This document shows positions 42,979 through 51,806 of a DNA stretch of 64,000 nucleotides, one piece after another (the first letter of the stretch is position 1; each line of letters starts with the position of its first letter). Below the pieces are notes generated by a model. The model worked only from the letters and a program-made list of their open reading frames with translations, did no database searches and was not told the DNA's origin. The position numbers and the translations under genes were made by a program. The DNA is taken from positions 62,001 to 126,000 of the forward strand of contig JAFWGU010000023.1 in NCBI GenBank assembly GCA_017512285.1, in the 5' to 3' direction. The stretch comes from Erysipelotrichaceae bacterium (GTDB taxonomy: Bacteria; Bacillota_I; Bacilli_A; Erysipelotrichales; Erysipelotrichaceae).

Positions 42979-43604
42979 CACTGGCAAGATTATATCTGTA
43001 TTTCAACATAACGGCGTTTATCGGCTACATATATGAATGCATCGCAATGGCATTATGGAGCGGCAAGTGGGAAAACCGCGGATACATGCTTGGACCGACG
43101 ATTCCGATTTACGGCGTAGGCTGTCTGTTGGGCTATCTGGCATTTGGCAATCTCATTAAGAACTACACACCGCTGACCGTATTTCTTATCGGTTTTGTAA
43201 TGTCAGCCGTTCTTGAATATCCGACATCGCTCATATTGGAAAAAGTGTTCCACACCAGATGGTGGGATTATTCAATTGGTCCGTTTAACATTGAAGGAAG
43301 AGTATCACTGTTATCCTCACTGGGATTTGGAATAGGGGCAGTACTGATCGTATATGTTCTAAATCCATTACTGATACCGCTGGTCCTGAAGGTCCCGCAG
43401 AATGTCGCACACTGGCTGAGCATCATTATTGCCGTTATATTTGTAACGGATTTCTTTGCGGCGGCGTATTGTACGTTGCATAAGATAACTCCGGGATTCA
43501 TCGCCAGGTATAACGATATTATGAGCAGGGCAGTCAGAAAGATAAATCCACAGGAAAAGAGTCTGTACAGGTTTCTGAAGAAACACACGAACTGGTTTAA
43601 GTAA
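42975..43604 (+). CDS. Putative ABC-transporter-permease-like membrane protein (CmpB family, PF06541)
   Basis: A 209-aa integral membrane protein with about six spans. FIGYIYECIAMALWSGKWENRG and GPTIPIYGVGC near residues 15-60, then EYPTSLILEKVFHTRWWDYS near 80-99, are the PF06541 pattern. Despite the family name there is no evidence that it is an ABC permease, and no ATPase is encoded nearby. Translationally coupled to the HD gene. No hairpin terminator is evident downstream. Confidence 0.78.
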   Translation: MTLARLYLYFNITAFIGYIYECIAMALWSGKWENRGYMLGPTIPIYGVGCLLGYLAFGNLIKNYTPLTVFLIGFVMSAVLEYPTSLILEKVFHTRWWDYSIGPFNIEGRVSLLSSLGFGIGAVLIVYVLNPLLIPLVLKVPQNVAHWLSIIIAVIFVTDFFAAAYCTLHKITPGFIARYNDIMSRAVRKINPQEKSLYRFLKKHTNWFK

Positions 43605-43612
43605 ACGATTAT

Positions 43613-43773
43613 TTGTAATTTATAAAATTACACACATATAATCTTATAAAGCTACAATAAAAGCGAGGTAACAGGGGAGCTTAACAGCAGAACCTGTACT
43701 CCGTTTATCTGAACTAATTACTTCGCATAATGTATATTATGTAATATTTGCAGACGGATTTATGGCCGTTTTT
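43613..43773 (+). ncRNA. Candidate structured small RNA with own promoter
   Basis: TTGTAA (43613-43618), 18-nt spacer and TATAAT (43637-43642) would start transcription near 43649. The transcript could form a 9-bp stem GCGAGGTAA/TTACTTCGC (43663-43671 with 43718-43726), inside it two mutually exclusive helices (ACAGG/CCTGT and GGAG/CTCC), then hairpin CATAAT-gtat-ATTATG, and end at ACGG...CCGTTTTT near 43773. That is about 125 nt with no reading frame. It matches no RNA family I recognise, and helices this size can occur by chance. Confidence 0.3.
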
Positions 43774-43801
43774 AAATGATTTAGCGTATAATCTATCACC
43801 C

Positions 43802-43915
43802 TTATGCCATTTCGAACGATTCTGCAGCATTTTTATCGTCCCCATCTTCAATGCTGTCCCGTAACTCTTCAGCAATGCTGATCTCCTGATCATTTCTTTG
43901 TTCTGCAGTTATCTT
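43802..43915 (-). pseudogene. Possible remnant of a decayed gene
   Basis: Minus-strand stretch of 37 codons bounded by stops, with a protein-like acidic composition (AEELRDSIEDGD near its middle, ending ESFEMA). It lacks a start codon and ribosome site, and the codons resemble coding sequence more than the AT-rich surroundings. It may be the 3' end of a gene lost by decay. Origin unidentified. Confidence 0.3.
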
Positions 43916-44242
43916 TTATCCAGCTTATAACTGTATTAGATTTGATTTTAAAAATCATTCTCGTATGATTACCAATGTTCATTTATTTTCAGACTCATTT
44001 ACGAATCATTCAGAGCTTATTTGTTAATCAGCATCCTTGTAATTTTGTCTTATCATTCGTTTTAGATTTTTACTGTTAAATCAATTCTTATTTTTAATGT
44101 TAATAGTTATAAATCAAATTCTTTTAATCATGTTTCTTCTTATTCTTTGCTGCAATGAGTTATTTCAGACACCCTTTTTTATTAGTTAGGAAATCGTTTT
44201 CTGATAGTTTATAACAAAGAGCATCCCCTCTCCTTCTTTCAC

Positions 44243-44268
44243 AAAAAAGAAGAGATTTCTCTCTTCTT
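44243..44268 (-). terminator. Intrinsic terminator of the xerD-phosphohexomutase unit
   Basis: Minus-strand AAGAAGAGA-GAAA-TCTCTTCTT, a perfect 9-bp stem with a GNRA tetraloop, then TTTT. Confidence 0.85.
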
Positions 44269-44270
44269 GA

Positions 44271-45965
44271 TTAAGCAACGCTGTTTACGATGTCGTATAT
44301 TGCTTCCTTGATCTTCAGGTTTACTTCCCTTGCAGCTGTAAGTGAATCCTGTTTCGTGTAGAAATAGAACTTGATCTTCGGTTCAGTTCCAGAAGGTCTG
44401 ATGGCAAACCATGAATCATTGTTCAGGAAGAATCTCAGTACATTGCTGGCAGGAATCCTCTCATAGCCGTTAATGTAGTCAATCACCTTGTCAACCTTAT
44501 AGCCAGCTACTTCTGTCGGCAGGTTGTTTCTGACATAACTCATCATTCTCTTGATCCTGTCAGCCCCTTCCAGACCTTCCAGAACCATGTTTGGCTCATA
44601 TTCGTTATAGTAACCGTACTTATCGTAAAGGTCGTTCAGAACGTTCCAGAGCGTCTTACCCTGCTTGCGGTAATATGCTGCTGCCTCGGCAACCAGCATG
44701 CCGGCAGAAATTCCGTCCTTGTCTCTGATGTCCGGACAAGCAGCGTAGCCAACTGATTCCTCGTAGCCAAACAGATACTTATAACCGTTTTCCTCAAGCC
44801 ATGGGATCTGTCCGCAGATGTTCTTGAAGCCTGTCAGCGATTCAAACATCTTAACGCCATAAGATTCAGCCATTACCGTACTCATTGTGCTGGTAACGAT
44901 TGACTTGACCATTGCACCGTTAGCTGGCAAAGTACCGGCTGTTCTGTGTCCTTCAAGGATGTAATTAACAAGCAGATATCCGGTCTGGTTGCCGTTCAAC
45001 GGAATGTAGTTACCGTCATCGTCCTTTAATTCAATGGCGAAGCGGTCGCCATCCGGGTCGCAGGCCATTAACAGTTCTGCACCGGTCTGCCTGCCTAATT
45101 CTTCACTCATTCTGAAGGCCTTCGGATCTTCAGGGTTTGGATATCCAACTGAAGTGAAATCCGGATCGGGATCCTTCTGAACTTCAACGATGTGCCAGTT
45201 TCTGAATCCTCTGTCCTTTAACATTGTCGTAAATGGGACTGCAGCGGCACCGTTGAGAGGTGTGAATACCAGCGGGATGTCCAGGTCGATCTCATCACCG
45301 CCATGAATTGAAATGCCTTCTACGACATCAAGATACTCTCTGTCATATTCCGGTCCCAGCACGACGATCTTGCCGGTTCTGACACCTTCATCGAAATCAG
45401 AATGGAGAACATCCTTGAACATGTCAACCTTTCTGATGCAGTCTTCCATGCCGTCAGCGATGCTGCTTGAGACCTGACAGCCATCTTCCCAGTATGCCTT
45501 GTAACCGTTATATACCTTCGGGTTATGAGAAGCTGTGATGTTGATACCGGCAATGGTGCCGATCCTTCTTACCGACCATGCCAGCTGTGGAGTAGTTCTT
45601 AATCCCGGATAAACATAGGCCTGAATGCCGTTAGCCGCAAGAATACTGGCTGTAAGCCTGCAGAACTCATCAGAGAAATGACGCGGGTCATGGGCAATTA
45701 CAACACCTTTATCCATGGCTTCCTGGCCATAGCTTTTAATGTAGTCTGCGATGCCCTGAGTAGCCTTGCCGACGGTAAATCTGTTCATCATGTTCGTTCC
45801 GGCACCGACAACGCCTCTTAAGCCGGCAGTACCGAACGCAAGATCAAGGAAGAATCTTTCCTTTATCTCCATTACGTTATCCTTGATTTCAATGAGTTCC
45901 TGACGAAGCGGATCCCCTTCCTGCAGATTATCGAGCCATAATTGATACTTTTCCTTATAATTCAT
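44271..45965 (-). CDS. Phosphoglucomutase/phosphomannomutase
   Basis: Interconverts hexose 1- and 6-phosphates, feeding glycogen, cell-wall or galactose metabolism. 564 aa of the alpha-D-phosphohexomutase superfamily: phosphoserine loop TASHNPKVYNGYKAYW near residue 140, metal loop DPDGDRF near 300, sugar-binding GYEESVGYAACPD near 402, and phosphate-binding RPSGTEPKIKFY near 535. This is the long PgcA-like type. AAAGGAGG lies 9 nt before ATG 45965, so the ATG at 45974, which touches the Shine-Dalgarno, is rejected. One base separates it from xerD. Works downstream of galK in galactose use. Confidence 0.94.
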   Translation of the reverse strand: MNYKEKYQLWLDNLQEGDPLRQELIEIKDNVMEIKERFFLDLAFGTAGLRGVVGAGTNMMNRFTVGKATQGIADYIKSYGQEAMDKGVVIAHDPRHFSDEFCRLTASILAANGIQAYVYPGLRTTPQLAWSVRRIGTIAGINITASHNPKVYNGYKAYWEDGCQVSSSIADGMEDCIRKVDMFKDVLHSDFDEGVRTGKIVVLGPEYDREYLDVVEGISIHGGDEIDLDIPLVFTPLNGAAAVPFTTMLKDRGFRNWHIVEVQKDPDPDFTSVGYPNPEDPKAFRMSEELGRQTGAELLMACDPDGDRFAIELKDDDGNYIPLNGNQTGYLLVNYILEGHRTAGTLPANGAMVKSIVTSTMSTVMAESYGVKMFESLTGFKNICGQIPWLEENGYKYLFGYEESVGYAACPDIRDKDGISAGMLVAEAAAYYRKQGKTLWNVLNDLYDKYGYYNEYEPNMVLEGLEGADRIKRMMSYVRNNLPTEVAGYKVDKVIDYINGYERIPASNVLRFFLNNDSWFAIRPSGTEPKIKFYFYTKQDSLTAAREVNLKIKEAIYDIVNSVA

Positions 45966-45966
45966 G

Positions 45967-46869
45967 CTAGACATCCTCCTTTTTCTTACTTCTCATCAAC
46001 TTGTCATAAGCCTGATGTAATTGTTTTGACTGTACATGGGTATATATCTGTGTTGTGGAAATGTCACTGTGACCCAGTAATTCCTGTACTGTTCTTAAGT
46101 CAGTGTCATTTTCCAGCATGTGAGTGGCAAATGAATGTCTTAAGGTATGTGGTGATACCTTGAAACTTATTCCTGCCTGTCCCTTCTTTTCCTGTATAAT
46201 CCGGTATACGTACTGACGGTTGAGTCTGTTGCCTCTTTCATTGATGAAGAAGTAATTGCTGGTATGGCCGTCAAGCCATCTTGGTCTGCTGTAACGGAAG
46301 TACCCTTCCATTCTGTCGGCGGTATCTTCATCAAAGAGAACCACTCTTTCCTTGTTGCCCTTACCGGTAACTCTTATTATCCTGTGCGTTATGTTGATCT
46401 GTTTTGTCTGCAGATTGACGAGTTCGCTTACTCTCATCCCTGTAGCGTATATCGTCTGCAGAAGCAGTCTCTGAAATCTCTCGTTTTCATCAGCATCATT
46501 GAAGCTGTTAAGAAGATCACTTACTTCCTCCTCGTTGAGGAAAGTGGGCAGATGATCCTTGTTGATCTTTACAGTCAGATCCGTTGCCGGATTATCGATG
46601 TTGAAATTAAGAAACAGATACTTATGCAGACCCTTTACCGCTGAAAGATCATGAGCTGCCGTGGTCTTGCTGCTGGAATCCAGCAGTTCCGCAATGAAAT
46701 ACTGAACGGTAAGATTGGTGACATCGTTGATCTCACTGATTCCTTCCTCATCCAGGTAATTCTGATACTTGCGCAGACTGTTCTTATAAGACACAATGGT
46801 CTGCGGAGATTTCTGTTCTATGACCGAAATGCTATAGATGTAATTATCAATTGCTTCCTTGATCTTCAT
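45967..46869 (-). CDS. xerD: Tyrosine recombinase, XerC/XerD type
   Basis: Resolves chromosome dimers at dif. 300 aa: N-terminal SAM-like core-binding domain (1-105) and C-terminal catalytic domain with the full set Arg146, Lys170, His241, Arg244, His267 and the nucleophile Tyr276 (TTQIYTHV). The location next to recN, without att repeats or phage genes, fits a housekeeping Xer rather than an integrase. A TATAAT ends 6 nt before the ATG and there is no Shine-Dalgarno, so it is predicted leaderless. XerC versus XerD cannot be settled from one gene. Confidence 0.9.
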   Translation of the reverse strand: MKIKEAIDNYIYSISVIEQKSPQTIVSYKNSLRKYQNYLDEEGISEINDVTNLTVQYFIAELLDSSSKTTAAHDLSAVKGLHKYLFLNFNIDNPATDLTVKINKDHLPTFLNEEEVSDLLNSFNDADENERFQRLLLQTIYATGMRVSELVNLQTKQINITHRIIRVTGKGNKERVVLFDEDTADRMEGYFRYSRPRWLDGHTSNYFFINERGNRLNRQYVYRIIQEKKGQAGISFKVSPHTLRHSFATHMLENDTDLRTVQELLGHSDISTTQIYTHVQSKQLHQAYDKLMRSKKKEDV

Positions 46870-46881
46870 GTCTTAATTATA
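46870..46881 (-). promoter_or_regulatory. -10 box directly before the xerD ATG (leaderless)
   Basis: Minus strand TATAAT (46881-46876), TAAGAC, ATG at 46869. The whole recN-xerD gap is 14 nt, so the -35 must lie within recN. Confidence 0.6.
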
Positions 46882-46883
46882 CA

Positions 46884-48533
46884 TCATTTGTGTGATGCAG
46901 AGGCCTTTTCAAGCAGTTCCTCAGCTGCCTTCAAAGAAGCATCAGTGAGATTTGAAGATGAAATGACTGCCAGTTCACTGATTCTCTGTTTCTTGTCAAG
47001 TCTGGTTACTTCCGTGGTCGTGATGTCCGAATCATCCATCTTGGTGATGTGATAATGTGTATCGCCATGAGCAGCAACGCTTGCCAGATGAGTTACTGCA
47101 AAGACCTGCATCTTTTCAGATATCTGGTGCATCTTAAGTCCGATGTTAAATGCCGTATAACCGCTGACACCGGTATCTATTTCATCAAATATGACGAGTT
47201 CAGTTCCCTGTAATGAGGCAAACACCGTCTTAAGTCCAAGCATCAGTCTTGACAGTTCGCCGCCGCTGGCAACTTTTGAGAGTTCTCTTAACGGCTGTCC
47301 CGGATTCATGGAAATAAGGAAGGTCACCTTGTCAAATCCCTTCTCAGAATCCTTTCCTCTCTCAAAATCGGTCTTGAAGACAGCTTTTTCAAGATTGAGA
47401 TCCTTTAGTTCATTGATAACGCTCTTTTCAAGAGCAATAGCTTTCTGTTTTCTTATATCACTGACTTTTTCAGCAGATTTAAGATACCTTTCGTATCTGA
47501 CATTCATTTCGCTTTCAAGTTCATTCAGAACCTCTTCACGGTTCTCAACGCTCTTTAACTGATTCCTGATGTCCTGAGCCTTCTGCAATATGGCTTTTAC
47601 GTCGCTATTGTATTTGCGCTTTATACGCTGAATTTCAAACAATCTGCCATTAAGCTCATCAATGGTGTTCATGTCCATGTCGTCATTTCCCAAAAAATCA
47701 ATTATGGCATCATAGTCATCGCTTATGGCGTAATAGGCATTGGCAATGTTTTCAACATTCTGGCTGATTTCACTGAATTCACTTAGCGAACTGCTCATTC
47801 TTGTAAATTCATACAGATTACTCAGAATGCCTTCGTCATCAGAGAACAGCTTCTTGATCTTTTCGTGAGCTTCCTGAAGCTTTTCACGCTCATCAAAGTG
47901 CTTGAGAGTAGCTTTAATGTCATCTTCTTCGCCCTCTTTTAACTGAAGTTTTTCAATTTCATTGAGTTGATAGCGCAGAATATCCAGCTGAGCTTCATTG
48001 TACTCGTTTTCTGAAAGATCCCTGTACTTTCTGGCAGCCTGTCTGTAGGCATCATACTGATTTTTCAGTTCCTCCAGCTCATTCTGAATGCCAGAAAAAC
48101 GGTCAAGCAGATTCAGATGATATTTGTCATTGAGCAAATACTGGTTGTCTCTCTGTGAATGGATGTCGATGTGATCTTCAAGCAGACTTCTTACAAATGC
48201 TACGCTGGCATTTTTGCCGTTAACCCTTGTAGAGCTTTTGCCGTCCGTGCTGATTTCTCTGGTAACGGTCAGACAGTCGCATTTATATCCGTTTTCTCTT
48301 AATAGTTCTCTGTTTGTTTCATTGAGATCAAACGTGCCTTCAATAACCGTCTTCTTAGCTCCGTTTCTGATCATGGAGGTATTCAGTCTTTCCCCTATGA
48401 GAATGCTTACACAGTCGATTAAAATGCTCTTTCCAGCTCCGGTCTCTCCAGTAAATACACTGAAGCCGTTATCAAAGGAAAGATTTACCTCATCAATGAG
48501 AATGTAATCCTTGACATAGAGTTTCTGTAACAT
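46884..48533 (-). CDS. recN: DNA repair protein RecN
   Basis: SMC-like ATPase acting in double-strand break repair. 549 aa: Walker A GETGAGKSILID near residues 31-42, coiled-coil arms about 150-370, signature LSKVASGGELSRLMLGLK near 423-440, Walker B LVIFDEIDTGVSG near 452-464. GGGGGAG precedes the ATG. Last gene of the asp23-to-recN operon; the argR/ahrC gene that often sits before recN is missing. Confidence 0.96.
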   Translation of the reverse strand: MLQKLYVKDYILIDEVNLSFDNGFSVFTGETGAGKSILIDCVSILIGERLNTSMIRNGAKKTVIEGTFDLNETNRELLRENGYKCDCLTVTREISTDGKSSTRVNGKNASVAFVRSLLEDHIDIHSQRDNQYLLNDKYHLNLLDRFSGIQNELEELKNQYDAYRQAARKYRDLSENEYNEAQLDILRYQLNEIEKLQLKEGEEDDIKATLKHFDEREKLQEAHEKIKKLFSDDEGILSNLYEFTRMSSSLSEFSEISQNVENIANAYYAISDDYDAIIDFLGNDDMDMNTIDELNGRLFEIQRIKRKYNSDVKAILQKAQDIRNQLKSVENREEVLNELESEMNVRYERYLKSAEKVSDIRKQKAIALEKSVINELKDLNLEKAVFKTDFERGKDSEKGFDKVTFLISMNPGQPLRELSKVASGGELSRLMLGLKTVFASLQGTELVIFDEIDTGVSGYTAFNIGLKMHQISEKMQVFAVTHLASVAAHGDTHYHITKMDDSDITTTEVTRLDKKQRISELAVISSSNLTDASLKAAEELLEKASASHK

Positions 48534-48546
48534 TCAGACTCCCCCT

Positions 48547-49284
48547 TCATTCTTTTGTAAAATACAAGAGATATTCCTGATTGCCGTCCTGTCCCTTCAC
48601 AGGCGAGGCAATTTTATTCACATAATGTAATTTCATGGATTCTGCAAATCTGATTGCTTCTTCCATGCTGGAGTTTACGGCTTCCAGATCCGTTACTATG
48701 CCCTTGTTATTTATGTGTTCCCTGCCTACTTCAAACTGCGGTTTGAACAGCAGCACACATTCTCCTCCCTCGGGCAATATATCCGCTATGGATCCCATTA
48801 TCCTTGTACAGCTGATGAATGAGACATCCATGCAGATGAAGTCTATTCTTTCCGGAAGATCTTCCTTATGAAGATATCTGGCGTTTACGCCTTCCTTTGC
48901 TATGACTCGCGGGTCATTTCTGAGCTTTTCAGCTAGCTGATCATGACCAACGTCATATGCATATACTTTTTCAGCCCCATATTTCAGGCAGCAATCTGTA
49001 AATCCACCTGTAGAAGCGCCAATATCAAGAATAGCCTTATTTTTTAAGGATATTTCAAACGACTTTAGAGCAGCTTCAAGCTTATATCCGCCACGGGAAA
49101 CGTACTCGTTTTCTTCTTTTTCTATCTCTACAAGATCAGTTTCCCTGACTTCGTATCCTGCCTTTGTTATGACACGGTTATTGACTCTTACCTTGCCATC
49201 CTTGATGGCATTGGTTGCCTGGGAACGGGTTGGATAATATCCCCTGTCAGCAAGCCATACTGACAGCTTTACTTTTTCAGACAT
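48547..49284 (-). CDS. tlyA: TlyA-family rRNA 2'-O-methyltransferase/hemolysin
   Basis: A 245-aa protein: S4 RNA-binding domain (residues 1-60, LADRGYYPTRSQATNAIKDG) and an FtsJ-type methyltransferase domain with the SAM motif DIGASTGGFTDCCL near 81-94 and the DVSFISCTRI loop near 150. TlyA methylates 16S and 23S rRNA in mycobacteria; the hemolysin name is historical. It overlaps the DXS-like gene by 16 nt and precedes recN, the canonical order. Confidence 0.94.
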   Translation of the reverse strand: MSEKVKLSVWLADRGYYPTRSQATNAIKDGKVRVNNRVITKAGYEVRETDLVEIEKEENEYVSRGGYKLEAALKSFEISLKNKAILDIGASTGGFTDCCLKYGAEKVYAYDVGHDQLAEKLRNDPRVIAKEGVNARYLHKEDLPERIDFICMDVSFISCTRIMGSIADILPEGGECVLLFKPQFEVGREHINNKGIVTDLEAVNSSMEEAIRFAESMKLHYVNKIASPVKGQDGNQEYLLYFTKE

Positions 49285-50960
49285 CTGTCAATTTCCTCAA
49301 ACAGAGAATTAATGTCGATCTTTTCCTGTCTCTTGAGATCTACGGAACTGGTGCTGCTGTCAAAGTCATTGTTCAGAGCAAAGTTCCTGACATTAACCTT
49401 TCTTCCTCTGGCGTAATAGTAGTTTATGATTTCCTGGCCGAGTCCGCCGGTAATGATGTCTGTTGCGTAGACGAATACCGGTACATCCGCATCAGCGATC
49501 CTATCCAGCAGATCAAGATCCATTGGCTTGATTATTCTGGCATTAACTACTGCCAGATCCATGTCATTGCTGATGCATTTTGATACGATCCTGTCATGGT
49601 AATGCCCGTATGTTATTACTACCCCTGAGCACTTTTCCAGATCACCGCTTACAGACCATTTCTGACTAAGATCTGCATTGCCTATCTTCTCATCCTTTCT
49701 GACCAGTATCAGCGGATATCTGATCGCCATTGGCCTGTCAGATACCATTGACTGTCTGATGAGTCCATACATCTCACTGGCATTTGCCGGCTGAGCTATT
49801 GTCAGGTTGGAGATCGTTGAAAGCAGGCTGACATCGTATACGCCGAAGTCATTGCTCTTTTCGCCAATCAGTCCGGCATCATTTATGAGAATCGTTACCG
49901 GCAGATTATTGCGGCAGATGATGTCGTTTATCTGGTCGTAGCATCTCTGTACGGCTACCGACGGTAAAAGAACAAAAGTTCTGTGTCCTTTGTTTGCCAG
50001 CCCTGACGCAAAGGTAACAGCAGAATTGTAGCTGTAGCCGAAATCAACGTATCTGTCAGCGAATATATCTTCAGAACTGTCATACACCGATGACTGCGGG
50101 AAATCCGTATTGACGAAATAGGCATTTTCATCTTCTTTCAATAGTTCAGACATCCACTGCAGTACCATTTCATTGGTATAGACGAAATTGTTATCAAGTT
50201 TATTCTTTACGGTCTGTCTGTCTGAAACGACATGTATCACGATCGGTCCCATCTTGCTCTGGGCCATGCGTAACGCCTTCACCAGATCAGTCATGCTATT
50301 ACCGTTAATCGGTCCGATGTAGTCAAGGGAAAACTCCTTGAAAAGTGAATCAGCTACGACCATCTGCTTGAAACTGTCCCTGACTCCTCTCAATGTCTTC
50401 AGCGTCTGCAAGCCTATTACATTGGTACTGAGCGAGTTTTTGACAGACTTCTTCATTTCAACATATGGCTTTGAATAGCGCATCTTCGTGATTACGGCAT
50501 TGAGATTGCCATGTGTTTTCTTCTCATGATCGCTGTCACTGACGATTATGATCATCCTCTTCTGACTTTCGCCAATCGATTTAAGGGCCTCAAGAGACAT
50601 GTTGGTAAAGACTGATTTTTCTTCCAGCAAAACGATAACGTTGTAGTTGTCTCTGGTATCATCTCTTACCGTCGCACTTGCATATCCGGCCGTCAGAGCT
50701 GTTGACGGGTGCATGGATTTCCACTTTGGCTCAAAGCTGCCGTTCAGGATCTTCTGGATGTCATACATGTACTCCATGTCAAAGATGTAGTCATCCTTTT
50801 CACAGTCAAAGACGTAGTTCACGGCTACGTTGATGTCAACCATATTCAAAAGAGAAGAACCGTTGCTGAACTTCTTTTCTTTCAATATTTTCTTAATGTC
50901 CTGTGATACTTTTGAAAGTTCACTTATCTTAAGCTGCTTTAGAGTAAAATGTCTGTCCAT
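49269..50960 (-). CDS. DXS-like protein with destroyed active site (pseudoenzyme)
   Basis: Occupies the dxs slot of the operon and aligns over its length with 1-deoxy-D-xylulose-5-phosphate synthase (DYIGPINGNSMTDLVKAL, AVTFASGLA, NLTIAQPANASEM, AIRYPL, ITGGLGQEI). Almost every catalytic feature is gone: the TPP-binding GDG is LEEKS (112-116), the catalytic Glu of AEQHAVTF is Tyr311 (SYNSAVTF), the DRAG Arg is Asp361 (NDAG), the following THQG is lost, and the HSS stretch is changed. At 563 aa it is about 60 shorter than usual. The frame is intact and overlaps its neighbours, so it is maintained, perhaps as a regulatory subunit. A functional dxs must lie elsewhere if the MEP pathway runs. Confidence 0.85.
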   Translation of the reverse strand: MDRHFTLKQLKISELSKVSQDIKKILKEKKFSNGSSLLNMVDINVAVNYVFDCEKDDYIFDMEYMYDIQKILNGSFEPKWKSMHPSTALTAGYASATVRDDTRDNYNVIVLLEEKSVFTNMSLEALKSIGESQKRMIIIVSDSDHEKKTHGNLNAVITKMRYSKPYVEMKKSVKNSLSTNVIGLQTLKTLRGVRDSFKQMVVADSLFKEFSLDYIGPINGNSMTDLVKALRMAQSKMGPIVIHVVSDRQTVKNKLDNNFVYTNEMVLQWMSELLKEDENAYFVNTDFPQSSVYDSSEDIFADRYVDFGYSYNSAVTFASGLANKGHRTFVLLPSVAVQRCYDQINDIICRNNLPVTILINDAGLIGEKSNDFGVYDVSLLSTISNLTIAQPANASEMYGLIRQSMVSDRPMAIRYPLILVRKDEKIGNADLSQKWSVSGDLEKCSGVVITYGHYHDRIVSKCISNDMDLAVVNARIIKPMDLDLLDRIADADVPVFVYATDIITGGLGQEIINYYYARGRKVNVRNFALNNDFDSSTSSVDLKRQEKIDINSLFEEIDRCLKK

Positions 50961-50963
50961 CGA

Positions 50964-51806
50964 TCATTTCCTTCTGTTTTTCATTTCCGTGATGATCCTG
51001 GTTATGTTTCTGAATTCACATTCAGAATAACCGTTAAGAAGTCCAAGGGCTTCATCATACAGTCTTTCATATTCCCTTACCGCTTCCTCTTCACCAAGAA
51101 GCGTATAGTATGTATTCTTATTGTTCACATCATCTGATGTTGACTTTCCCATTTCCTCAGGATTGCTGGTATAGTCCAGCACGTCATCCTGAATCTGGAA
51201 GGCGATGCCGATGTCATGACCAATCTTATCAAACATGTCCAGACATTCTTCCCTTCCGGCAATCACGCAGCCGCATAATAACGGTAGAGTTATCAGTTCA
51301 CCTGTCTTGTAATAATCCGTTTCCTTTAGCTGTTCGATCGTAACGTCATTACTGTTTGTATATTTCATGTCCAGCATCTGGCCGTTGATCATGCCTCTGT
51401 AACCTGCCTTGTCAGCCAGAAGCTTTTCCAGCCTGACGATCTTTTCCGGTTCGATGTCTGCTTCTGCCGTTATTTCAAAGGCTTTTGTCAGTAAAGCATC
51501 TCCTGCCAGAATTGCCGTAGCTTCATCAAACTTCTTATGGCTGGTAAGTCTGCCTCTGCGGTAGTCGTCATTGTCCATTGCCGGCAGGTCATCGTGTATC
51601 AGTGAGTAAGTATGGATCATTTCAATAGCGCATGATGCATTTAATCCCTTTTTCTGATCCACACCGAAGTCCTCAAGAAGATCCAGCAATAAAAGCGGTC
51701 TGAATCTCTTGCCCCCAGCCAATAGCGAATAGTTCATGGCTTCGCTGACAAGAGCATCATCCCCAATGCATCCGGCAAGATATTCTTCAAATTCAGACTT
51801 ATTCAT
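50964..51806 (-). CDS. ispA: Polyprenyl synthetase (farnesyl/geranyl diphosphate synthase)
   Basis: Condenses isoprenyl diphosphates into longer chains. 280 aa, normal for the family: first Asp-rich motif DDLPAMDNDD near residues 77-86, FARM-side basic cluster GKRFRPLL, and second motif FQIQDDVLDYT near 207-217. Start ATG 51806, with GGAG 7 nt before it and an 8-nt overlap with xseB; the upstream in-frame codons run inside xseB. Three nt separate it from the DXS-like gene. Confidence 0.94.
   Translation of the reverse strand: MNKSEFEEYLAGCIGDDALVSEAMNYSLLAGGKRFRPLLLLDLLEDFGVDQKKGLNASCAIEMIHTYSLIHDDLPAMDNDDYRRGRLTSHKKFDEATAILAGDALLTKAFEITAEADIEPEKIVRLEKLLADKAGYRGMINGQMLDMKYTNSNDVTIEQLKETDYYKTGELITLPLLCGCVIAGREECLDMFDKIGHDIGIAFQIQDDVLDYTSNPEEMGKSTSDDVNNKNTYYTLLGEEEAVREYERLYDEALGLLNGYSECEFRNITRIITEMKNRRK

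Larger units (their letters stand above)
43605..44246. other. AT-rich gene-poor island, 642 nt
   Basis: The longest stretch without a gene. Sampled lines contain 18-27% GC against roughly 45% in the flanking genes. It holds the candidate RNA at its left end and a possible gene remnant on the minus strand (43802-43915). The remaining 300 nt (43930-44240) are AT-rich with only short frames. No terminal repeats, tRNA or transposase fragments are evident. Confidence 0.7.

Noticed and set aside
43661-43730. tRNA gene in the AT-rich island
   Set aside because: The 9-bp closing stem is longer than an acceptor stem and there is no T-loop GTTCRA or anticodon arm.
45967-46869. Tyrosine recombinase as the integrase of a mobile element
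   Set aside because: It sits between recN and a metabolic gene, with no att-like direct repeats, cargo or phage genes, and has Xer length and motifs. A housekeeping Xer is the simpler reading.
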